Shown here: one piece after another, positions 8,876 to 14,297 of the stretch | Numbering within the stretch: position 1 is the stretch's first letter | Layout: each line of letters begins with the position of its first letter | Source of the DNA: Candidatus Obscuribacter sp. | GTDB taxonomy: Bacteria; Cyanobacteriota; Vampirovibrionia; Obscuribacterales; Obscuribacteraceae | DNA: 64,000 nucleotides | Reading direction: 5' to 3' | Assembly (NCBI GenBank): GCA_016718315.1 | Contig: JADKDV010000004.1 | Coordinates: forward strand, 620,001 to 684,000 | Made by a program: the position numbers and the translations under genes | The notes under the pieces: model-generated | What the model was told of the DNA's origin: nothing | Databases searched by the model: none | The model's input: only the letters and a program-made list of their open reading frames with translations

Positions 8876-9583
8876 GTGACTATCCAGTTCAGGGTAACGG
8901 CATTGTTGGTGGGCTTGCTTGTCTACCTGGCCAAACCTTGCATTGCATCTGAGCTAGCGGCGCCTGGAGGCGTCGCTGTAGTTGAGTCTAGTCCAATCAA
9001 AAACGACAACAGCAAGGGAACAAAAATGAGCAGTATCTTCACGTTTATTGGAGGCTCTAAAGGTCAATGGAGCGTCAAGAAGATCACGGGAGTAAAAGGG
9101 CAGCCAATCGCTGAAGTATCAGCCCTTCGAATTGTCGAGAGCGACGTTAGAGAGAAAAACTCTGAAGAAAAATGGCTCTTTAAGGGCTTCACGAGTAACA
9201 CTCGTTATGCCACTTCGGATGAGGTTGCCTCGCTAAAAAAATTACAGCCGGAAATTGGCCGTAAGGAGGCCACCTGTGCAGCAATGATTTTAGTCAAGAA
9301 ATCTGATAGTTGGTGGCAATTGGCTCAAGACCAAAGAAGGAAAATCTTCGAAGAGCAGTCACATCATAATTCGATTGGGATGGATTACCTACCTGCCGTA
9401 GCTCGCAGGCTGCACCACTCGCGTGACCTCGGTGAAGAGTTTGATTTTATTACGTGGTTTGAATTTGCACCGTCAGACATTCCAAAATTCGACGAACTGG
9501 TCGATAGGCTCAGAGCATCGGAAGAATGGACCTATGTGGAGAGAGAAGTAGATGTACGGCTCGAGCAAGGACAAGAAGAATAA
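8876..9583 (+). CDS. cld: Chlorite dismutase (lineage II, dimeric type)
   Basis: Haem-b enzyme that converts chlorite to chloride and O2. Residues about 54-229 follow the short, dimeric Cld lineage closely: FTFIGGSKGQWSV, the WLFKGFTSNTRY segment, then SHH (proximal His164), YLPAVAR (distal Arg177, 13 residues later, the same spacing as in the Nitrobacter-type enzyme), FDFITWFEFAP and ASEEWTYVEREVDVRL. Retention of the distal Arg argues for real chlorite activity rather than coproheme decarboxylase function. From the GTG at 8876 it carries a signal-peptide-like N-terminus (TALLVGLLVYLAK...CIAS). An internal ATG at 9026, preceded by AAGGGA at good spacing, would give a 185-residue cytosolic protein of exactly family length. 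It converges with the DoxX/RiPP operon. Confidence 0.88.
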   Translation: MTIQFRVTALLVGLLVYLAKPCIASELAAPGGVAVVESSPIKNDNSKGTKMSSIFTFIGGSKGQWSVKKITGVKGQPIAEVSALRIVESDVREKNSEEKWLFKGFTSNTRYATSDEVASLKKLQPEIGRKEATCAAMILVKKSDSWWQLAQDQRRKIFEEQSHHNSIGMDYLPAVARRLHHSRDLGEEFDFITWFEFAPSDIPKFDELVDRLRASEEWTYVEREVDVRLEQGQEE

Positions 9584-9695
9584 TTAGTAAATACCTTGTC
9601 TTCCGTTCACGCGAAGCAATCCGAAGTCCGAGTTCTAGTAGGCTCACTTTTAAGTTACAAGAGCCTCGAAATCAACAGTAGAACTCCTACAATGC

Positions 9696-9718
9696 TTGAA
9701 CATAACCAACATGTTCAA
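9696..9718. terminator. Small hairpin between convergent cld and doxX
   Basis: TTGAACAT and ATGTTCAA form a perfect 8-base inverted repeat with a 7-base loop, right after the doxX stop on the minus strand and 112 bases after cld. It is AT-rich with no proper T-run, so it is at best a weak terminator. Confidence 0.4.
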
Positions 9719-9722
9719 ACAA

Positions 9723-10250
9723 TTATTGTGAAGTACCATCATATGCAGGCTTCCCGCTGCCAGCCTTGTCTTTGATAAAGAAACGCTCTATAAGCCAGTC
9801 TAAGGAGAGTGGTCCAGCACCGAATGCCAGAGTAATCACGGCGGTAAGCCAAAAGAAGAATGGATCCGCCGTTAGAAACGGAGTCATGTCTTTGAACACA
9901 TTTATGACTTTGGTCCGGTCATCCTCCACGCTCAAATAGGCAACAGTCATTGTTAGGCTTAGAATCAGACCGACCGGCCTTGAGGCTAGCCCGGCTAGCA
10001 AAAGCAGTCCACCAATGCACTCAACACCGCCAACCACCCAGGCATTTAGTTCAGGAAACGGTATACCCAAAGAAGTGAAGAACTCGCTTACGTTATTGTG
10101 GTTTAAGAGCTTACCTTTTCCTGACAAGAAGAACTGCCACCCCCAAGTCAAACGAAAAACCAGAAGGACTAACGGTTGAAGATAATTGGAGAATTTACAA
10201 AATTCCCGATAAATTTTCAAGATTTGCATTTGCACACTATTGCTCTCCAT
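9723..10250 (-). CDS. DoxX-family membrane protein of the RiPP operon (HvfX/BufD-like)
   Basis: 175-residue inner-membrane protein with four hydrophobic segments in the DoxX pattern: LVLLVFRLTWGWQFFLSGKGKL, VVGGVECIGGLLLLAG, the VGLILSLTMTVAYL segment and FFFWLTAVITLAFGAG. DoxX proteins are a regular fourth component of DUF692/DUF2063 RiPP operons (HvfX in Haemophilus-type clusters), where they are thought to help maturation or copper handling at the membrane. The ATG at 10250 overlaps the end of bufC by 14 bases, so translation is coupled. It is the last gene of the bufA-bufB-bufC-doxX order. Confidence 0.88.
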   Translation of the reverse strand: MESNSVQMQILKIYREFCKFSNYLQPLVLLVFRLTWGWQFFLSGKGKLLNHNNVSEFFTSLGIPFPELNAWVVGGVECIGGLLLLAGLASRPVGLILSLTMTVAYLSVEDDRTKVINVFKDMTPFLTADPFFFWLTAVITLAFGAGPLSLDWLIERFFIKDKAGSGKPAYDGTSQ

Positions 10251-11127
10251 AACAAGCCATACTAGTGCCAGAAGCGAGCCAACCGAGACTCATCCAAGTG
10301 GCGAAATTCTCGGTAAAGGCACTAGCCAGCTCTTCTTCATTAAGTTCAACCACTTCAGACCCAATTGTCTCTACTATCTCGGCAAGGGACTTCCCAGCTC
10401 TGATCAAAAGAAGCATCCGATAAGAAAGACTATCTATGCGCTTGTAAAACACAGATTGCTCGTGCCTATAGACAACGACAAAATTAGTCTCTCGCCGAGG
10501 ATAGCAAATTGGAGAATGCTCCACATTCCTGTTCAATCTTGCGGTCTCAGCACATTTTTCGACGCAAAGAGTCTTTTGCACGAATTCATCTATAGCCCAG
10601 CTCAAAGAAAGGAGTGTCAAATTAGGCTTCAAAGATAAATGGAGCCGAGTTCCATCAACTGTGGAAAGTGTGCTGGCATCAAAGTCATCAACCACTGCAG
10701 AATCAAAGGCAACAATCTCAGCCCATTCAAAAGAAGCGATTTGAAAAATCAGTTCTTTTTGCTCGGTTGAAAATGCTGGGTAGTCCAAGCAAAACTGAGG
10801 TAACTGCTGCCCTAGATCCCTCAATGTATACGAGCTTGATTTAAATCGGTCCAAATAAGCCGAAACGAAATTCTCAAAAACTTCAGCTCCCAGTACTTTT
10901 ACGAGAGACGGAAAATCATCAGCTAGAGAATCGTAAGCGCGATACCAGTACTGTTCCCTGTAAACACCCAGTCTTTCTGAGCTACTTTGCGTAGCGCAAG
11001 GTTTAATGAGATTCATCGCAATATCTTCGAAAGCGCTATCTAGAGTTTTGCAGCCAGGTTGCCTAAAAACAGCAGCACTGAAAAGCTTCTGAATCTCTGC
11101 AAGTTCATCCTTGGAATTACAAGACAT
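10237..11127 (-). CDS. bufC: RiPP maturation partner protein, DUF2063 (BufC/HvfC)
   Basis: The N-terminal DUF2063 domain is clear: LAEIQKLFSAAVF, then ERLGVYREQYWYRAYDSLADDFP, FENFVSAYLDRFKSSSYTLRDLG and FQIASFEWAEIVAFDS. DUF2063 proteins pair with DUF692 MNIO enzymes and act as precursor-binding partners. The C-terminal half, about residues 150-290, is less conserved and ends with a helical WxxLGWLxSG-like region. I start at ATG 11127 (MSCNSKDELAEI), 11 bases inside the end of bufB; an upstream in-frame start at 11229 would overlap bufB by over 100 bases and is less likely. About 296 residues, normal for the family. Confidence 0.88.
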   Translation of the reverse strand: MSCNSKDELAEIQKLFSAAVFRQPGCKTLDSAFEDIAMNLIKPCATQSSSERLGVYREQYWYRAYDSLADDFPSLVKVLGAEVFENFVSAYLDRFKSSSYTLRDLGQQLPQFCLDYPAFSTEQKELIFQIASFEWAEIVAFDSAVVDDFDASTLSTVDGTRLHLSLKPNLTLLSLSWAIDEFVQKTLCVEKCAETARLNRNVEHSPICYPRRETNFVVVYRHEQSVFYKRIDSLSYRMLLLIRAGKSLAEIVETIGSEVVELNEEELASAFTENFATWMSLGWLASGTSMACYGEQ

Positions 11128-11977
11128 TCTCAACCAACTTTCTAGAAGTCGACGAGCCTTGGAAAGAGTTTGCTTTGGAAGCTTCTTTCCATAGTTCTCC
11201 AAAAGATGGAAGTCCCGAATCCCACTCAAGTAAAGTGTTTATTGGACCAATCTTCTCAACAAGGTTCTGGTATAAGGACCATACCTCGTCGCATACAGGT
11301 TGGTCATGGGTATCTATCAAGCGAATCCCCTGACTGGAATGGCCTGCGATGTGCACTTGTCCTACACGAGAAAGCGGAATGTTGTTTATATAATCCAAAG
11401 GGGCAAACTCATGATTCCGAGAAGATACAAATACATTGTTTAAGTCCAGAAGAATGCCGCAATCTGCAAGCTCCACAACCTCCGCTAAGAACTGCCACTC
11501 TGTCATCTCTGAAGCGTTGAATTCTGCATAGCTACTTATATTTTCAACACATACTGGAACCTCTAAATAATCCTGTACGTATCGAATGCGCTCAGCAACA
11601 TGCGAAGCAACCGCTTTGGTGTAGGGTAGCGGGAGCAAATCGTGAGTGTAGAAACCGTTGTAACTTCCCCAGCAAAGATGATCAGAAACAAATGGAGTTG
11701 AGGTCTTACGCACCAATCGCTTCAATTTCTTCAGATACTCGGTATTCAGTTCGTCGCACGAACCAAGGTAAAGCGAAACGCCATGCTGCACAACGATATA
11801 TTTCTCTAAAATTCGCTCTAGAACATCCAGTGGACGTCCGCCATCCACCATGAAGTTCTCCGAAATGACTTCAAACCAGCCCACATCCGGAAGGTTTTCC
11901 AGAATGAAATCATAGTGGGGCGCTCTGAGGCCCACACCCAAACCAAGGTCTGAATAGTTGTTATATCTTGAAGCCAC
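11117..11977 (-). CDS. bufB: MNIO-type RiPP-modifying enzyme, DUF692 (BufB/HvfB)
   Basis: Multinuclear non-heme iron oxidase of the TIM-barrel DUF692 family. These enzymes oxidatively modify cysteines of a precursor peptide, giving thiooxazole or oxazolone/thioamide groups. All signature segments are present in order: LGVGLRAPHYDF, the EVISENFM Glu, HGVSLYLGS, SDHLCWGS, LLPLPYT, VENISSY, LDLNNVFVSSRNH, HIAGHS, DTHDQPV and LLEWDSGLPSF. The full length of 286 residues is typical. The GTG start at 11977 follows an AAGGTGAG box. It lies between the precursor gene (with an intervening strong hairpin) and bufC, the standard order. Predicted substrate: the Cys-periodic precursor encoded at 12046-12303. 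Confidence 0.95.
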   Translation of the reverse strand: MASRYNNYSDLGLGVGLRAPHYDFILENLPDVGWFEVISENFMVDGGRPLDVLERILEKYIVVQHGVSLYLGSCDELNTEYLKKLKRLVRKTSTPFVSDHLCWGSYNGFYTHDLLPLPYTKAVASHVAERIRYVQDYLEVPVCVENISSYAEFNASEMTEWQFLAEVVELADCGILLDLNNVFVSSRNHEFAPLDYINNIPLSRVGQVHIAGHSSQGIRLIDTHDQPVCDEVWSLYQNLVEKIGPINTLLEWDSGLPSFGELWKEASKANSFQGSSTSRKLVENVL

Positions 11978-12002
11978 TTACTCACCTTAAACATGTCCAC
12001 CC

Positions 12003-12039
12003 TGAGCAGATGAGGCGCCAGCGGAGCCTCATCTGCTCA
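12003..12039. repeat. Perfect 14-base inverted repeat between bufA and bufB
   Basis: TGAGCAGATGAGGC and GCCTCATCTGCTCA form a perfect 14-bp stem with a 9-base loop just after the bufA stop. On the minus-strand transcript it is followed by GGGTGG, not a T-run, so it is not a canonical terminator. It more likely protects the upstream bufA message or attenuates readthrough, giving more precursor than enzyme. Confidence 0.7.
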
Positions 12040-12045
12040 AAATTA

Positions 12046-12303
12046 CTACTTGCCGCCGCAGCCGTCTTTCCCCTTGCAGGAATTCTTTGCCTTACAAGAA
12101 TTCTTCGCCTTACAAGAATCTTTGGACTTGCACTTGTTTTTCTCACCCTCTCCTTTCTTTTTGGATTTTTCGCCAGCATGGCTCGAATCTGAATCTTTAC
12201 TAGTCGAGTCCTGAGCTTGAGCTGCTCCAGCCAAAATGCCGGCTACGGAAGCCGCAGTAAGTAGAGCCGCAAGCCTTGCAGTAGTTGTTCTTTTAGATAA
12301 CAT
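12046..12303 (-). CDS. bufA: Bufferin/HvfA-like RiPP precursor with periodic Cys core
   Basis: 85-residue secreted precursor. An Arg/Thr n-region, hydrophobic LAALLTAASVAGILAGA and an AQA cleavage site at residue 30 form a signal peptide, as in bufferins and HvfA. The mature part is a Ser/Asp/Lys linker followed by a C-terminal core in which C58, C64, C70, C76 and C82 fall exactly every six residues, in units CKSKDS, CKAKNS, CKAKNS, CKGKDG and CGGK. Canonical BufA2/HvfA cores use EGKCG-type motifs; this unit is different. The DNA shows the core to be built by 18-bp tandem duplication (12072-12125). It is the first gene of the MNIO operon, divergent from the ECF sigma gene. A copper-binding or copper-sequestering product is inferred from the family. 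Confidence 0.85.
   Translation of the reverse strand: MLSKRTTTARLAALLTAASVAGILAGAAQAQDSTSKDSDSSHAGEKSKKKGEGEKNKCKSKDSCKAKNSCKAKNSCKGKDGCGGK
12072..12125. repeat. 18-bp tandem repeat encoding RiPP core units
   Basis: Three 18-bp units (12072-12089, 12090-12107, 12108-12125) differing at a few positions, each encoding one six-residue Cys/Lys unit of BufA on the minus strand. More diverged units flank them. Confidence 0.85.
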
Positions 12304-12316
12304 CAATGGCTAACCT

Positions 12317-12358
12317 TTATCGTGGGGTACTTTTCGAAGAGACAACTCCAACGATCAA
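12317..12358 (-). other. Possible 13-codon leader ORF before bufA
   Basis: On the minus strand a full-consensus ribosome-binding site (AAGGAGGT, 12372-12365) sits 6 bases before a TTG that opens MIVGVVSSKSTPR and stop, ending 13 bases before the bufA start. It is the strongest ribosome-binding site in this neighbourhood but serves no annotated gene. A translated leader or a structured 5' UTR is possible; chance cannot be excluded. Confidence 0.25.
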
Positions 12359-12549
12359 AACCTTACCTCCTTCAAGGTGAGAACAACTTAAGCTGCGCCT
12401 CAAATTGGAAAGCGACGGCAGCACGGCGGAGTGAGCAAGCATACTTAATCAAGCAAAGGGGTAAGAAGTTCTCTAGTCGCGCTGTCTATATTTAGCATCC
12501 GAAAGTTTGGAGCGCGTGGGCTTTACATTCATCAGGGCTTTTATAAGGT

Positions 12550-13134
12550 ATGTCAAAACTTCGAGAGAGTTTTGATTGGGTGGCAAAACTAAACGGACCT
12601 GGTCAGAAGGAAGCAATTCACGAACTTTCGGCTCTTCTTCTGAAGTCCCTGGGCAATTTCAACTTGCCGGTGGAAGACAAGGAAGATATCGTGCAGGATT
12701 CGCTAACTAAAATACTAACTAGACTTAGTACCTTTGAAGGCAGAAGCAGCTTTGTTTCTTGGGCGGTTGCAATCGCCGTAAATGAAGCATTGAACAAAAT
12801 ACGAAGAATTCGTTGGAAGAACGTGTCTCTAGAAGAAGCGACTCAATTGGGCGTTGAATTCGAATCACAATCTTCAACTGAAATCCGTCCAGATTTGCAG
12901 GCAGAAAGAAGTTGGTCCTTACATCTCGTAGAGCAAATCATCATGAAAGACCTTACCCAAAAGCAGCGAGTAGCTTTGTTAGCCGAAATCAACGGTATGC
13001 CCTTGCAAGAAATTGCGACACGTATGAGTATCAGCAGAGGAGGAATCTACAAACTAACGTTCGACGCCAGGAAGCGCCTTGTAAGAGAATTGGCAAAGCA
13101 TGGACTTTCTGCTGAAGACTTAATCAAATCGTAG
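12550..13134 (+). CDS. ECF-family RNA polymerase sigma factor
   Basis: 194-residue sigma-70 family protein with only regions 2 and 4. Region 2 includes EDKEDIVQDSLTKILTRL and FVSWAVAIAVNEALNKIRR. Region 4 has LTQKQRVALLAEINGM, then LQEIATRMSISRGGIYKL as the DNA-binding helix-turn-helix. It directs RNA polymerase to stress promoters, most likely its own and that of the divergent bufABC-doxX operon, since proteobacterial bufferin operons are also ECF-controlled. The anti-sigma gene follows 11 bases downstream. The shared 246-base intergenic region should hold both promoters, but I could not pick out a convincing ECF -35/-10 pair by eye. Confidence 0.92.
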   Translation: MSKLRESFDWVAKLNGPGQKEAIHELSALLLKSLGNFNLPVEDKEDIVQDSLTKILTRLSTFEGRSSFVSWAVAIAVNEALNKIRRIRWKNVSLEEATQLGVEFESQSSTEIRPDLQAERSWSLHLVEQIIMKDLTQKQRVALLAEINGMPLQEIATRMSISRGGIYKLTFDARKRLVRELAKHGLSAEDLIKS

Positions 13135-13145
13135 GTTGAGACACA

Positions 13146-13388
13146 ATGAATCTAAGTAGAGAAAATCTAAGGGTACTTTTTGTTGCACTTACCAAGACGC
13201 ACGATGATGAGGTTGACTGTGATCATTGTGAGAGCTATCTTGCTGCGCTTGCGGAGAGCGAAATAGCTGGGGAGCCAATTTGCGAAGAACTTCTGCAAGT
13301 TGAAAAGCACATCGACCTCTGCGCCGACTGTTGTGAAGAGTTCAATCTACTTACAGAAAGTATCCTTCTCGCTATGAAAGCTGCGTGA
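13146..13388 (+). CDS. Small zinc-finger anti-sigma factor
   Basis: 80-residue soluble protein with the zinc anti-sigma signature His-x3-Cys-x2-Cys (H55, C59, C62 in HIDLCADCCEEF) and a second Cys/His group near the N-terminus (DCDHCESY). There is no membrane segment, so it should be a cytoplasmic sensor that releases the sigma factor on metal or thiol stress. The extra cysteines (C25, C28, C46, C63) would suit copper or redox sensing. It sits 11 bases after the ECF sigma gene, the usual arrangement. The ATG is preceded by GTTGAGACACA, a moderate ribosome-binding site. Confidence 0.82.
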   Translation: MNLSRENLRVLFVALTKTHDDEVDCDHCESYLAALAESEIAGEPICEELLQVEKHIDLCADCCEEFNLLTESILLAMKAA

Positions 13389-13485
13389 CCTGGACCACTG
13401 AGATGACTCGGATTTGGGTGCAACTAAAGAATTTACGAAGCTGACAATAAACGACTGTATTGACTGTCAACTTCTTGAAACTAAT

Positions 13486-14100
13486 TTAGTAACCGGTCAT
13501 CCGTTTGCCGTTGACTTTCTTTGGGTCACTCACATAAATATGTGCCTTTGGAAAGGGAAAGCCGTTCGCAGCAACCTTTAATTGAAATTCTCCGGCTTCA
13601 TTTGGTGTAAAGCAAAACGCTTTCCCGTCAACGTTGATCTTTTTATCACCGTATCGGTCTTTGCCGCACCATACTTCTACTGGCATATTTGTTTTGATGA
13701 TCTTGCCTGTAGGCGATACTAATTGGATTGAGTAATTCACCTTTTGTGAGTCGTTGAATTGCATCTTCACCTTTCTGTCGCTGACGCTGTCAGGCGGGTC
13801 TATCAAGATCTCGTGTTGTTCTTGTGGGTGCTCCACTACAAAAGTAAATGGTGACGAAAGCACTCTCAGCGAATCATCATCATTAGGTGCTTCCATTTGG
13901 ATTATCGCTTCGGCCAGCGTATTGATTTTTTGATTGTTGACCTGTGCAAACATCATCACAAATCCGACAACTACTAAGGCGATAGAGGCAAGTCCAGCGA
14001 TTATACGTCGGCGCTTAAAAAACTCATATGCCATCAGGGATGGTATTGTGATCAACGCCACCGGTAAGTATTTTGCAATCAGGTCGGTCAAATCATTCAT
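13486..14100 (-). CDS. Hypothetical membrane-anchored protein
   Basis: 204 residues from the ATG at 14100 (MNDLTDLIAKYLPV); the frame is open to 14163, but the extra residues look non-coding. Two hydrophobic segments near the N-terminus (LPVALITIPSLMAYEFF and IIAGLASIALVVVGFVMMFA) anchor a domain of about 140 residues. This has beta-strand character and a late GEFQLKVAANGFPFPKAHIYV segment similar to Ig-like or PEGA-like domains. Function unknown. It stands alone between the anti-sigma gene (convergent) and a large TPR gene (divergent). Confidence 0.65.
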   Translation of the reverse strand: MNDLTDLIAKYLPVALITIPSLMAYEFFKRRRIIAGLASIALVVVGFVMMFAQVNNQKINTLAEAIIQMEAPNDDDSLRVLSSPFTFVVEHPQEQHEILIDPPDSVSDRKVKMQFNDSQKVNYSIQLVSPTGKIIKTNMPVEVWCGKDRYGDKKINVDGKAFCFTPNEAGEFQLKVAANGFPFPKAHIYVSDPKKVNGKRMTGY

Positions 14101-14297
14101 TGTCTTGCCGTGTCTATAGTTGGTGTTGTGCTTCCTGACTTGTTCGCCATGTTGCGTCAACAAAATTATAAGGCTGGATTGGGATAATTAAGTAGGCTGT
14201 CTGTTTCTTTTTGAGCCTTGACCTTTGGTGCCTCTGCTAAAATTGTGACTTATCCACAATTCCCGAGATTTATGGATGAGATTACCCGAGGAGCGGC

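Noticed and set aside
12003..12039. Rho-independent terminator between bufA and bufB
   Set aside because: The stem is strong but no T-run follows on either strand, so I list it as an inverted repeat.
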